Source: SB11 sp965222995 (GTDB taxonomy: Bacteria > Bacteroidota > Bacteroidia > UBA8524). From it: 64,000 nucleotides of DNA. Under the pieces are notes generated by a model. That model saw only the letters and a list, made by a program, of their open reading frames with translations, made no database searches and was not told where the DNA came from. Of this stretch, positions 54,911-63,708 are shown piece after piece. The stretch covers positions 2,914,001 through 2,978,000 of the forward strand of contig OZ244977.1 of NCBI GenBank assembly GCA_965222995.1, written 5' to 3'. The first letter of the stretch is position 1, and the number at the start of each line of letters is the position of its first letter. The position numbers and the translations under genes were made by a program.

Positions 54911-56221
54911 TTAGGGATTAGAATTTTTAGCTGCAGGTTTTAGCTTATCGTCTTTAACACGTATCAATATTATCAAACCTATTACAAAAAAGATAATTAA
55001 GGCTAAAATACCGTTACGCATACCTACCATATTGTCTATTAGTCCCCAAACAAACATCCCAATAACAATGGCTATTTTTTCTGTTACATCAAAAAAACTG
55101 AAAAAAGAAGCATGGTCTTCAGTATCTCCGGGCAATAACTTTGAATAAGTACTACGTGAAATAGCTTGAATACCTCCCATTACCAAGCCCACCAAAGCTC
55201 CTAGTATATAAAAACCGACAAACTCACCTGCAGGTAGCAAATACCCACCAATGCATATACCCACCCAAAGTATTACTGAAATTATAAGGCTAAAAATATT
55301 TCCCTTTGCTTTTGAAAGTTGCGAAAACAAATATGACCCACCTACACCAACCAATTGTATAATGAGTATGGTAATAATAAGCTGTGCCGTTTCAAGTTCG
55401 ATAATTTTTTCACCAAAAATAGATGCTATATACATTATTGTTTGCAAGCCCATACTGTAAAAAAAGAATGCCCCCAAAAAAGTTTTTAAACTGCTCATGT
55501 GTTTTAGTTGTTTCCAAACTTTTATCAGTTCTTTATAGCCTTTGGTAAGCAAGTCTTTGGTATGTGGGTGCTTATCCTCTTCTTTTGGTAGTAATTTAAA
55601 AGTAATTTGTGCAAAACCTGCCCACCATAACCCAACGGTTATAAATGCAATTTGCGATGGTAAAGTACTATCTTCAGGTATACCGAATAAATTGGGCATC
55701 ATTATCACCAATAAGTTGATGATTAGTAATATTACACTGCCTATATAGCCCATTGAAAAACCTTTTGCACTTACACTATCCATTTTATCGGGAGTAACAA
55801 TCTCGTGCAGGTAAGCATTATAGAATACCAAACTACCTGCAAAGGCAAAAGTGGCAAGTATAAAAGGCACTATACCCCAAAGTAATGTTTCTATACCTGA
55901 AAAATTAAATAATGCTATACACGATATACTACCTAGGTATACAAAAAATTTCATGAATTTTTTCTTACTGTCTTTATAGTCTGCAATACCTGATAAAAGC
56001 GGTGAAACTAATGCTATCAATAAAAAAGCAAATGCCACACAATAAGAATACAATGCTGAATCTGTAAGGTTAAAACCAAGAAAACTTAAATCATCGGGCA
56101 ATACTTTCTCAAAAAATATAGGAAATACAGCCGTAGCTATAGTAAGTGAGTAAACAGAGTTTGCCCAATCGTACATTACCCAGCCACGAATTACTTTAGG
56201 GTCGTTTTTTTTGAAGCTCAT
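54911..56221 (-). CDS. MFS transporter, UMF1/Atg22-like
   Basis: Inner-membrane transporter, about 436 residues, 12 predicted helices. GWVMYDWANSVYSLTIATAVFPIFF at the N-terminus and GGIQAISRSTYSKLLPG in the middle are diagnostic of the UMF1 family related to yeast Atg22, a vacuolar amino-acid effluxer. The substrate here is unknown. ATG at 56221 is preferred over the upstream TTG. It follows the methyltransferase gene by 55 bases on the same strand and may belong to the oxygenase-methyltransferase unit. Confidence 0.9.
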   Translation of the reverse strand: MSFKKNDPKVIRGWVMYDWANSVYSLTIATAVFPIFFEKVLPDDLSFLGFNLTDSALYSYCVAFAFLLIALVSPLLSGIADYKDSKKKFMKFFVYLGSISCIALFNFSGIETLLWGIVPFILATFAFAGSLVFYNAYLHEIVTPDKMDSVSAKGFSMGYIGSVILLIINLLVIMMPNLFGIPEDSTLPSQIAFITVGLWWAGFAQITFKLLPKEEDKHPHTKDLLTKGYKELIKVWKQLKHMSSLKTFLGAFFFYSMGLQTIMYIASIFGEKIIELETAQLIITILIIQLVGVGGSYLFSQLSKAKGNIFSLIISVILWVGICIGGYLLPAGEFVGFYILGALVGLVMGGIQAISRSTYSKLLPGDTEDHASFFSFFDVTEKIAIVIGMFVWGLIDNMVGMRNGILALIIFFVIGLIILIRVKDDKLKPAAKNSNP

Positions 56222-56276
56222 AGCACAAATTCTATGAGGCAAGGTAAAGGTTTGATATTAATTTAAAAACAAAGTT

Positions 56277-56996
56277 TTAAAGGGTAGCAATGCAATACTT
56301 CATTCTATTTATCTCTTCCTGTTTTTGTATGTTAAACCCCACTGTTTGCAGCATCCCTTCAACCTTTTTTTGTGTTAGCCTAAGTTTAAAGTAAGAACTT
56401 GCCGTTTGCTGCCATTTGGTATTTTGTTTTTGGTGTAAAACATCGGTTACACGTACTTTATCTTCAAAATACTCTAAAAAACAGGTATGTATTCTACTCT
56501 CATCAGCCTTTACAGGTATAATGCGTTGTGTATCCTGTAACTCCACTCCGTAATCTCTATATGAAATTATAAGTTTTCCTTTTGCATTAAGTGTTTCATA
56601 TACTTGGGAAAATAATTGCTCAACAGCTTCAAAACTTTGCAAATGGGTTATGGTATCTCCCATACACACAATAACACCAGCCGTCTGAATATATTTTTGA
56701 AAATTAGTTATATCATCTTCAATAATATCAATAGGCAGTTCGTTACTGTTTCGTTTCAGCTCTACTAATAATTGAGGGTTAAAATCAATAGCCTTTACAT
56801 GAAATCCCAAATTTGCCAGTGATACCGCCTGTAAACCATGCCCTGCACCCAAATCAACCGCTAATTTACTATTGAAAGGAGTAACCTTATTCTCTTCAAA
56901 AAATTTTTGCTGTATTTGTTGCTGGGTAGCAAAATCACCGGCCATCCACGCATAAAAATCCCCCAAATGTTCGTCGTAGTGTTTTTTTACACTCAT
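56277..56996 (-). CDS. Class I SAM-dependent methyltransferase
   Basis: Cytosolic methyltransferase, 239 residues. Motif I is AVDLGAGHGLQAVSLA (about 47-62), motif II the acidic IDIIEDDI, motif III GVIVCMGDTITHL. The substrate is not evident. It begins two bases after the stop of the oxygenase gene, so the two are surely cotranscribed and perhaps act on one compound. Confidence 0.88.
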   Translation of the reverse strand: MSVKKHYDEHLGDFYAWMAGDFATQQQIQQKFFEENKVTPFNSKLAVDLGAGHGLQAVSLANLGFHVKAIDFNPQLLVELKRNSNELPIDIIEDDITNFQKYIQTAGVIVCMGDTITHLQSFEAVEQLFSQVYETLNAKGKLIISYRDYGVELQDTQRIIPVKADESRIHTCFLEYFEDKVRVTDVLHQKQNTKWQQTASSYFKLRLTQKKVEGMLQTVGFNIQKQEEINRMKYCIATL

Positions 56997-56998
56997 AA

Positions 56999-57955
56999 TT
57001 AACTCTTCAACCCTATTTCGCGCAGGCGTTCTTCAAGGTATTCACCTGCGGTAATATCATCCCATTGTTTGGGGTTACTATCATCAATACAATTAGGTAA
57101 TGCATCCAAGCGCATTTCACTTCGCGGATGCAAAAAGAATGGAATTGAATAACGAGGTAAATGCCATTGCTCTCGGGGTGGGTTTACCACTCTATGGGTA
57201 GTACTTTTCAGTTTGCCATTAGTAAGGCGTTGAAGCATATCGCCTACATTCACAATAATATGGCTAGGCAAAGCTGTTACGCTTACCCACTCCCCTTGCT
57301 TGTTCATTACTTGCAAACCCTCGGCACTTGCACCAATTAATAAGGTTATCAGGTTAATGTCTTCATGCTCGCCTGCCCTCACGCTATCCTTCGGCTCTTG
57401 GGTAATAGGTCCGTAGTGGATTGGGCGCAAAATGCTATTTCCGTTCTTTATTTTGTCATCAAAATAGTTTTCCTCAAGCCCTAAATAAAGGGCAATAGCA
57501 CGAAGCATCTCTTTGCCGGTACTCTCTAAAGTCTTATAAGCCTCAATGCCTCCTTTGTTAAACTCAGGCAGTTCATCAGTAAAAACATTATCAGGATATT
57601 CTTTTTTTATTGGGTCATCTCCTTCTACCTCTTGCCCAAAGTGCCAAAACTCTTTCAAATCAGGGGCGGGTCGTCCTTTGGCATGTTCTTTACCAAAACT
57701 GGTATACCCGCGCTGTCCCCCCAAACCCTCAATCTCATATTTCAACTTGGTTTCAACGGGCAAATCAAAAAAGCGTTTCACTTCATTGTATAACTTATTT
57801 TGAAGTGTACTACTAAAATTATGATTCTTCACAGCTACAAAGCCGATATCTTCATAAGCCTTGCCCAGTTGTTGTACAAAATTTTGTTTGCGAGTTGTAT
57901 CTCCTGAAAGAAAATCGGCCAAATCAACCGATGGTATGCCTAGTTCTTGTAACAT
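56999..57955 (-). CDS. 2-oxoglutarate/Fe(II) oxygenase, isopenicillin N synthase family
   Basis: Double-stranded beta-helix oxygenase, 318 residues. The Fe ligands are in RAGEHEDINLITLL (His and Asp, HxD) and in STTHRVVNP (distal His); RYSIPFF supplies the Arg that would bind 2-oxoglutarate. N-terminal DIOX_N region with GFVAVKNHNF and an RGYTSFGKEH segment are family-typical. Members modify small molecules (hydroxylation, ring closure, ethylene formation); this one is not assignable. First gene of a unit with a methyltransferase and possibly a transporter. Confidence 0.9.
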   Translation of the reverse strand: MLQELGIPSVDLADFLSGDTTRKQNFVQQLGKAYEDIGFVAVKNHNFSSTLQNKLYNEVKRFFDLPVETKLKYEIEGLGGQRGYTSFGKEHAKGRPAPDLKEFWHFGQEVEGDDPIKKEYPDNVFTDELPEFNKGGIEAYKTLESTGKEMLRAIALYLGLEENYFDDKIKNGNSILRPIHYGPITQEPKDSVRAGEHEDINLITLLIGASAEGLQVMNKQGEWVSVTALPSHIIVNVGDMLQRLTNGKLKSTTHRVVNPPREQWHLPRYSIPFFLHPRSEMRLDALPNCIDDSNPKQWDDITAGEYLEERLREIGLKS

Positions 57956-57971
57956 GGTAGTTTTGTTACTG

Positions 57972-57979
57972 CAAATATA
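57972..57979 (-). promoter_or_regulatory. Putative -7 element for the oxygenase operon
   Basis: Minus-strand TATATTTG, matching TAnnTTTG, 16 bases before the ATG, so the leader would be about 10 nucleotides. Confidence 0.45.
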
Positions 57980-58028
57980 AGGCTACAAGCCATTGAAACA
58001 CATGACAATTATCAGCACAATAAAAGCC

Positions 58029-58060
58029 TTTGGCATAGTTTTTTAGAAAGCATAGCTTTG
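58029..58060 (+). promoter_or_regulatory. Promoter of lptB
   Basis: TTTG at 58029-58032, then 20 bases, then TAGCTTTG at 58053-58060. This is both halves of the Bacteroidota promoter at proper spacing. The ATG is 12 bases further on. Confidence 0.6.
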
Positions 58061-58071
58061 AAGGACTTTTT

Positions 58072-58800
58072 ATGAAACTACGCACGGAACATTTGGTGAA
58101 GCAATACCGCAAACGAAAAGTGGTAAACGATGTGAGTATTGAGGTATCGCAAGGAGAAATTGTGGGGCTTTTGGGACCTAACGGAGCCGGAAAAACCACT
58201 ACATTTTATATGGTGGTGGGTTTGATTAGTCCTGATGAGGGAAAGATTTTTTATGGCGAAGAAGATGTTACCAAACTACCTATGTATAAGCGTGCACAAA
58301 AAGGTATAGGGTATTTGCCTCAGGAAGCATCGGTATTTCGCCGTTTATCGGTTGAGGATAATATTAAAGCAGTGCTTGAGATGACCAAATTAAGCAAAGC
58401 CGAACAAAAAGATAAACAAGAAGCCTTGCTTGAAGAGTTTAGGCTTACCCATGTGCGTAAAAACATGGGAAATGTACTTAGCGGTGGCGAACGCCGACGT
58501 ACCGAGATTGCCCGCGCTCTTGCTGTTGACCCCAGTTTTATTTTGCTGGATGAACCCTTTGCAGGTGTTGACCCCATTGCTGTGGAGGATATACAAGAAA
58601 TTGTAGGCAAACTAAAGAAACGCAATATTGGTATATTAATTACCGACCATAACGTAGATGAAACTTTGGGTATAACCGACCGCGCCTATTTACAGTTTGA
58701 AGGGAAACTTCTAAAACACGGAACACCCGAAGAACTGGCTGCCGATGAAAAAGTACGCCGCTTATATTTGGGTAAAAACTTTGAGTTGAAACGCAAATAA
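58072..58800 (+). CDS. lptB: LPS export ABC transporter ATP-binding protein
   Basis: Cytoplasmic ATPase of the LptB2FG complex, 242 residues, which drives lipopolysaccharide from the inner membrane to the outer leaflet. Walker A is GPNGAGKTT, the signature LSGGERRRTEIARAL, Walker B FILLDEPFAGVDP and the switch His in ITDHNVDETL. The RRRTEIARAL form and the Q-loop region PQEASVFRRLSVEDN are LptB hallmarks. Followed after seven bases by a TPR protein gene. The lptFG and lptC genes are not in the window. Confidence 0.96.
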   Translation: MKLRTEHLVKQYRKRKVVNDVSIEVSQGEIVGLLGPNGAGKTTTFYMVVGLISPDEGKIFYGEEDVTKLPMYKRAQKGIGYLPQEASVFRRLSVEDNIKAVLEMTKLSKAEQKDKQEALLEEFRLTHVRKNMGNVLSGGERRRTEIARALAVDPSFILLDEPFAGVDPIAVEDIQEIVGKLKKRNIGILITDHNVDETLGITDRAYLQFEGKLLKHGTPEELAADEKVRRLYLGKNFELKRK

Positions 58801-58807
58801 TGTTTAA

Positions 58808-59614
58808 ATGAGACCCCTTATATTTCTATTGATAGTATTCTTTATTACTCCTTTTATTGGAAGAGGACAAGACAACACAGCACTTGTTGTTGACACTACT
58901 AAATGGAAATATATTCGTGATGACATTGCATTACAAACAGCCCTTATAGAGTTTGACTCTACTGATGCGGAACCCTATTTTAACAGAGGTGAACTTAAGT
59001 CTAGAATTCATGATTTTAAAGGAGCATTGGAAGACTTAACTATCTCAAATAGTTTGCTACCAAATAATCCTGCGATATTGTATAAAATGGGAGCTGTGAA
59101 AGAAAGACTTGGTAACCTTGAAGGTTCAATTGATGACTTTAGTAAAGTAATTGAATTACAACCTGATTTTGCTTGGGGCTGGAACGACAGAGGGCAAATA
59201 AATATTAAGCTTAAAAGGTTTAACAAAGCCAGAGCAGATTTTGAAAAAGCATCACAGCTTCAACCTCAATGGGGCTTCCCTGTTTTTAACGTTGGGTTGT
59301 TGTTTGCCGAAAAAGGAGATAGCGACTCCGCTATCTATTATTATAAACAAAGCTTAAAACTAGACTCATCAAACTATATGGCATACAATAATATTGGAGT
59401 CCAATATTTTAAAAAGAAAGAATACAATTTAGCCATTACTTATTATACAACTGCTATAGCCATTTACCCCAGATATTTTAATGCATACCGAAACAGAGCT
59501 GATGTAAAAAATGCTCAGGGGAAACCTAATGAAGCGTGTGAAGACCTGAAAAAAGCTAAAGAATTGGGAGATGTAAAAGCAGCAAAGTTTTATAAGAAAT
59601 ATTGCATTAAATAA
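58808..59614 (+). CDS. Exported TPR protein
   Basis: Periplasmic tetratricopeptide protein, 268 residues. It has a short signal peptide (1-20, ends FIGRGQ) and about five or six TPR units from residue 45 to 250 (EPYFNRGELKSRIHDFKGAL, AWGWNDRGQINIKLKRFNKA, MAYNNIGVQYFKKKEYNLA). TPR arrays bind other proteins; the partner is unknown. It begins seven bases after lptB and probably shares its transcript, which hints at an envelope-assembly role. Confidence 0.85.
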   Translation: MRPLIFLLIVFFITPFIGRGQDNTALVVDTTKWKYIRDDIALQTALIEFDSTDAEPYFNRGELKSRIHDFKGALEDLTISNSLLPNNPAILYKMGAVKERLGNLEGSIDDFSKVIELQPDFAWGWNDRGQINIKLKRFNKARADFEKASQLQPQWGFPVFNVGLLFAEKGDSDSAIYYYKQSLKLDSSNYMAYNNIGVQYFKKKEYNLAITYYTTAIAIYPRYFNAYRNRADVKNAQGKPNEACEDLKKAKELGDVKAAKFYKKYCIK

Positions 59615-59713
59615 CCTCCAAGTACACCCGATAAATTACGTTAGTCGAAATACTTCTACCATCCTAGTCAATGTAAAACCAATAGTTTACATTTGATAAA
59701 TACCATTACTATT

Positions 59714-60745
59714 ATGAAACAATTTACCGTGGTTATTCTGCTGCTACTTATAAGTTCTTTTTCAGTATCAGCCCAATCTGAAGAGTTGGAAACATTAGTA
59801 AAAGAAGGTGTTGAACAACACGATAAAGGCGAATACAAAAAAGCTATCGAAACCTTTGAAAAAGCCCTGAAAATTGACAAAAAATCTCCCTTAGTTAATT
59901 ACGAAATGGCTAATACCTATTTGGCATTAAAAAAATACAAAGACGCTATTAAACATGCCAATACAGTAATTAAAGTAAACAAAAAATATGTAGGTAGTGC
60001 TTTTATACTAAAAGGCACTGCACAAGACCTGCAGGGTAAAAGTAAAGATGCTATTAAAACATATAAAAAAGGTATTAAAAAAGACCCATCAAACTATTTG
60101 TTACACTTTAACCTAGCCTTAACAGCCTTTAATTCAAAAGACTATAAAACAGCTGAGGAAAGTGCACTAAACGCCATAAAAAACAAACCCACACACGCCA
60201 GTAGCCATATATTACTTAGCTATGCTGCCAATGCACAAAACAAAAGGGTACAAACCGTTTTAGCCTCGTTTTACTTTATAATGTTAGAGCCAAACACTAA
60301 GCGTAGTACAGGTGCATTACAACTGCTTGAAGCCCGGTTAAACCAAGGGGTTAAAAAAACAGGCGAAAATGAAATTTCTATATCTATTTCTTCGGATACC
60401 GATGATGAGTTTAGTGCCGCCGAGCTTTCACTATCAATGCTTGCAGCCACAAAAAGTATTGAAGAAAACGAGAAGAAAACCGAACAGCAATTGTTTGTAG
60501 AGAATACCGAATCATTCTTTAAAATACTTGGCGAACTGAACGACAAGAAAAAGAAAAGCTTTTGGTGGACTTACTATGTAAAGTTTTTCTACGACATGAC
60601 CCAAGCAGGACACAATGAGGCATTTTGCTATTACGTGATGCTATCGAAAAAGGATAAGGAGGTAATGGAATGGCTTAGTGAGAATGAAGAAAAAATATCT
60701 GCCTTTTCTAAATGGTTCGAGACTTATGATTTCAAAACCAAATAA
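59714..60745 (+). CDS. Exported TPR protein, second
   Basis: About 343 residues from the ATG at 59714 (an upstream TTG would spoil the signal peptide). The signal peptide ends in VSAQ near residue 21. Four or five TPR units span about 25-165 (EYKKAIETFEKALKIDKK, KYKDAIKHANTVIKVNKK). A unique C-terminal part follows, without recognised motifs (FWWTYYVKFFYDMTQAGHN). It lies about 100 bases after the first TPR gene on the same strand, so they may form one unit, but the gap suggests a separate promoter. Confidence 0.83.
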   Translation: MKQFTVVILLLLISSFSVSAQSEELETLVKEGVEQHDKGEYKKAIETFEKALKIDKKSPLVNYEMANTYLALKKYKDAIKHANTVIKVNKKYVGSAFILKGTAQDLQGKSKDAIKTYKKGIKKDPSNYLLHFNLALTAFNSKDYKTAEESALNAIKNKPTHASSHILLSYAANAQNKRVQTVLASFYFIMLEPNTKRSTGALQLLEARLNQGVKKTGENEISISISSDTDDEFSAAELSLSMLAATKSIEENEKKTEQQLFVENTESFFKILGELNDKKKKSFWWTYYVKFFYDMTQAGHNEAFCYYVMLSKKDKEVMEWLSENEEKISAFSKWFETYDFKTK

Positions 60746-60796
60746 GTCTTTCTACTCTGCTCAGGAACACCCCCGCTTAAAACTTAAGACTATAAA

Positions 60797-61435
60797 TTAA
60801 GCACCCCACTTATCGGGAGCTTCGCGCCATTTATTCAGGCTGTCAATATCTCCACCTGTAACATAGCCTTCTTCATGGGCTATGTCTATCATAGTTGGGT
60901 AGTCGGATAGAGAAATGTATTTGCAATCAGCATCTTCAAAATTCTGTTTTGCCAAATCAAAACCATAAGTAAAAATGCTTACCATGCCTAACACTTCAAT
61001 ATTAGTATCCCGCAAAGCGGCAACGGCTTTTAGGCTACTGCCACCTGTACTTACCAAATCTTCAACCACAACCACTTTTTGCCCTTCGGTTAGTTCGCCC
61101 TCAATCATATTTTGTCGTCCATGCTCTTTGGGTTTCGGGCGTATATAGGCAAAAGGCAAGTTTAACACATCTGCAACTAAAGCACCTGGAGCTATACCTG
61201 CAGTAGCTACCCCAACAATTACCTCTGCATCTTTAAACTCACTTTGTATTTTTTTTGCCAGCTCGTTTTTAATAAACGTACGTACTTCAGGATGTGAGAG
61301 CGACAAACGGTTATCGCAGTATATAGGCGATTTCCAACCCGATGCCCATGTAAAAGGGTCATTAGGTTGCAATTTTATTGCATTGATTTGTAACAGGTAT
61401 TGTGCTATTTTCGCAGCGGTTTTGTTGGTAGTCAT
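60797..61435 (-). CDS. pyrE: Orotate phosphoribosyltransferase
   Basis: Pyrimidine-synthesis enzyme, 212 residues, joining orotate to PRPP to give OMP. The PRPP-binding motif VVVVEDLVSTGGSSLKAV is intact, and the orotate-binding loop and WASGWKSPIYCDNR segment match the family. Likely monocistronic. A TAGGTTTG promoter element ends just seven bases before its ATG, so its message may be leaderless. Confidence 0.95.
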   Translation of the reverse strand: MTTNKTAAKIAQYLLQINAIKLQPNDPFTWASGWKSPIYCDNRLSLSHPEVRTFIKNELAKKIQSEFKDAEVIVGVATAGIAPGALVADVLNLPFAYIRPKPKEHGRQNMIEGELTEGQKVVVVEDLVSTGGSSLKAVAALRDTNIEVLGMVSIFTYGFDLAKQNFEDADCKYISLSDYPTMIDIAHEEGYVTGGDIDSLNKWREAPDKWGA

Positions 61436-61442
61436 TGGGCTG

Positions 61443-61450
61443 CAAACCTA
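61443..61450 (-). promoter_or_regulatory. Putative -7 element for pyrE
   Basis: Minus-strand TAGGTTTG matches TAnnTTTG; seven bases separate it from the ATG, which implies a leaderless transcript as for rpe. Confidence 0.45.
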
Positions 61451-61530
61451 CTACTAAAGTAGCTGCATTTGCAAACCCGATTGCAACAAAGATTTTTTGC
61501 AAGTAAGGTGATAGTAAACGCAGTAATCAG

Positions 61531-62151
61531 ATGATTAAAATTTTTATTAATGAGCATCCGCTTGTGATTTCTGATGACAGCGAAGACCTTTTCAGACTTA
61601 AAAATCTTCGTTTGATGGACGATGATGATAAATCGCTGATGACTGCCGTTGAGATGCTTGAAAACAGCGACCGTAACTTACCTAATTTTGGTATTTTCAT
61701 CCCAACCGTTGACGAAAAAGATACTTTTAACCGCTTCAAGAACAACTACAAAGAGATACAGGCTGCGGGAGGCGTGGTACTTAACGAAACCCAAGATGTT
61801 TTGCTAATAAAACGCCAAGGCAAATGGGATTTGCCTAAAGGTAAAAAAGACGACGAGGAAAAAATTGAGGATGCAGCTGTGCGTGAGGTAATGGAAGAAT
61901 GTGGCGTGAAACGCCTGAAATTGGGAGAGTTTATTACTAAATCATTCCATACATACCAGCTTGAAGGGGGCAGAGTACTAAAAACTACCTATTGGTATTT
62001 TATGCACTTAGACCACCATGAAGATTTCAAACCTCAGGAAGAAGAGAATATTACAGAGGTAGAGTGGTTTAAAATAAAAGATATTAATGTAGAAAAACTG
62101 GATACCTACAACTCAATTCGCGATGTGCTTCACAAATCGTTAAATATTTAG
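61531..62151 (+). CDS. NUDIX hydrolase
   Basis: Nucleoside-diphosphate-linked-moiety hydrolase, 206 residues. The Nudix box is canonical: G, five residues, E, seven residues, REVMEECGV (within residues 110-132). An N-terminal region of about 60 residues (HPLVISDDSEDLF) precedes it. The substrate is unknown: it could be a dNTP, NADH, Ap4A or a sugar nucleotide. Its stop codon overlaps the convergent STAS gene by four bases. Confidence 0.9.
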   Translation: MIKIFINEHPLVISDDSEDLFRLKNLRLMDDDDKSLMTAVEMLENSDRNLPNFGIFIPTVDEKDTFNRFKNNYKEIQAAGGVVLNETQDVLLIKRQGKWDLPKGKKDDEEKIEDAAVREVMEECGVKRLKLGEFITKSFHTYQLEGGRVLKTTYWYFMHLDHHEDFKPQEEENITEVEWFKIKDINVEKLDTYNSIRDVLHKSLNI

Positions 62152-62510
62152 TCCCAATCTTCATCGCCACCAATTTGGCTTTCCAATTGTTCCATAAAAA
62201 TATAGTCTACCGCCTCATCTTCGGTAGGTAAGCATTGTATTCCCTCTTTTTCGAATTTAGCCTTTAAGTTTTCAGCCAATTCAGCAATTATTATGCTGCC
62301 CTTGTTGCTTTTTGCCATTTTATAAAGTGAAAGGATAGCTCCTTCCCCATGGGTATCTAACTCTTCAACAGCACTGCAATTCAAAACAAAAAAAGGAGCC
62401 TCTTCTGCTATTGCTTCACACTCTGCCAGTAATTTATCAGGAGAAGCAAGTGCATCGTTTTCTAATTTTATCAGGTTATAGGTTTCTTCTTTGGTTATAG
62501 TAAAACTCAT
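62148..62510 (-). CDS. STAS domain protein
   Basis: Small acidic cytosolic protein, 120 residues, with an anti-sigma-antagonist-like STAS fold (LIKLENDALASPDKLLAEC, FFVLNCSAVEELDTHGEGAILSLY). The position that is usually a phosphorylated Ser or Thr (DTHG here) holds Thr, so phospho-regulation is possible. No partner kinase is adjacent; the stressosome operon lies 20 kb away. It resembles a general STAS protein and its function is unknown. Confidence 0.8.
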   Translation of the reverse strand: MSFTITKEETYNLIKLENDALASPDKLLAECEAIAEEAPFFVLNCSAVEELDTHGEGAILSLYKMAKSNKGSIIIAELAENLKAKFEKEGIQCLPTEDEAVDYIFMEQLESQIGGDEDWD

Positions 62511-62620
62511 GGCAATAATTCTTTATGGGCTGTTGTTTCAACAAAAAAACTTCGCTTTATTGGTGCAATTAAAACAAATTTTAAATAATCTACTTCACGG
62601 TTCGTAAATTTAATTTAAGT

Positions 62621-63379
62621 ATGAAAACAGCATTAATAACAGGGGCAACAGCGGGTATTGGCAAAGCTTGTGCCCATATATTGGCACAAAACGGATATAA
62701 CATCATAATTACCGGAAGACGCAAAGAACGATTGGAAACCGTGGCACAAGAAATAAAAAGCCAACACCAAGTTGAAGTACATACCCTAAACTTTGATGTA
62801 CGTAACCGTGATGAAACTTTTGAGGCTATTGAAAGTATACCCGCCAACTTTCAAAAAATAGACCTTTTAGTAAACAATGCAGGTTTGGCAATGGGTTTAG
62901 CATCGTTTGAAGATGGTAATATGGACCATTGGGATACCATGATTGACACCAACGTGAAAGGGTTGGCGTATGTGAGCAAGTCTGTAATTCCACTAATGGT
63001 AAAGCACAACACAGGGCATATCATTAATATCAGCAGTATTGCAGGCAAAGAGGTATATGCAATGGGTAATATGTATTGTGCCAGCAAACATGCGGTTGAT
63101 GCACTTACCCGAAGTATGCGGCTTGATTTGAGTAAATACCCTATAAAAGTATCCATGGTGTGCCCCGGAGCCGTTGAAACTGAATTTTCTATTGTACGCT
63201 TTGAGGGTGATGTTGAAAAAGCCAAAACAGTATATAAAGGTTTTGAAAACCTTGTTGCCCATGATATTGCTAATGCAGTATGGTATATAGCCAGCCGCCC
63301 AAAACACGTGAATATTAATGATATAGTTGTAATGCCCACTGCACAACCTATGGCAAGTGTAATACATAGGAAAAATTGA
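62621..63379 (+). CDS. Short-chain dehydrogenase/reductase
   Basis: NAD(P)-dependent oxidoreductase, 252 residues. The cofactor motif TGATAGIGKA, NNAG (about 85-88), the catalytic Ser in INISSIAGKE and the YxxxK pair YCASK are present. It resembles the YdfG-type group (3-hydroxy acid dehydrogenases), with RMDLSKYPIKV-like features. The substrate is not resolved. Confidence 0.92.
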   Translation: MKTALITGATAGIGKACAHILAQNGYNIIITGRRKERLETVAQEIKSQHQVEVHTLNFDVRNRDETFEAIESIPANFQKIDLLVNNAGLAMGLASFEDGNMDHWDTMIDTNVKGLAYVSKSVIPLMVKHNTGHIINISSIAGKEVYAMGNMYCASKHAVDALTRSMRLDLSKYPIKVSMVCPGAVETEFSIVRFEGDVEKAKTVYKGFENLVAHDIANAVWYIASRPKHVNINDIVVMPTAQPMASVIHRKN

Positions 63380-63476
63380 GAATGGAGAATTAAGAATTGA
63401 AAGTGGACAGTTGAAAGTTGAAAGTTAAAGTTTTAACTCACCCAATAAGTTGTTTTTTCTTCATTAACCCATAACC

Positions 63477-63502
63477 CCCTCTCTTATTGCAATAAGAGAG
63501 GG
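63477..63502. repeat. Perfect 26-bp palindrome
   Basis: CCCTCTCTTATTG followed directly by its reverse complement, with no mismatch. It is near but not part of a gene, and resembles the CCCTCCCT...AGGGAGGG hairpins beside the DUF559 gene. It could also be a hairpin near the end of the SDR transcript, but lacks a clear T tract. Confidence 0.65.
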
Positions 63503-63519
63503 ACAAAATTGAAAATAAA

Positions 63520-63708
63520 TCAACCTTTCTCCTTTTTTGGGTGAGTTAAAATACCATAAGTACCAAAGGCTAAAAGCCAAATGCCTATAGCGAAATTTCC
63601 ATTTATAAAGAATATTTTTGCGCAACCAATTATAAAAGATGCTACAACTAAGCTACTTAAGAGAGAATAAAGACGAAGCCATTGAACGACTAAACAAAAA
63701 AATGGCAA
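63520..63708 (-). CDS. Possible small membrane protein, doubtful
   Basis: An open frame of 62 residues with two hydrophobic stretches and a basic end (GILTHPKKEKG). It overlaps the first 70 bases of serS on the other strand, and a shorter version starting later would avoid most of that. There is no independent evidence, so it is retained only as a doubtful gene. The serS promoter element also lies inside it. Confidence 0.2.
   Translation of the reverse strand: MPFFCLVVQWLRLYSLLSSLVVASFIIGCAKIFFINGNFAIGIWLLAFGTYGILTHPKKEKG
63613..63620 (+). promoter_or_regulatory. Putative -7 element for serS
   Basis: TATTTTTG, a full match to TAnnTTTG, 18 bases before the serS ATG. Confidence 0.4.

Noticed and set aside
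62851..63367. Two minus-strand open frames opposite the SDR gene
   Set aside because: They lie across the conserved NNAG and YxxxK region of the dehydrogenase and have no features of their own.
63380..63440. Near-repeats such as GAGAATGGAGAATTAAGAATTG and AAGTTGAAAGTTGAAAG
   Set aside because: Low-complexity AT-rich text similar to that at about 18766-18785; too short and irregular to name as an element or a CRISPR array.
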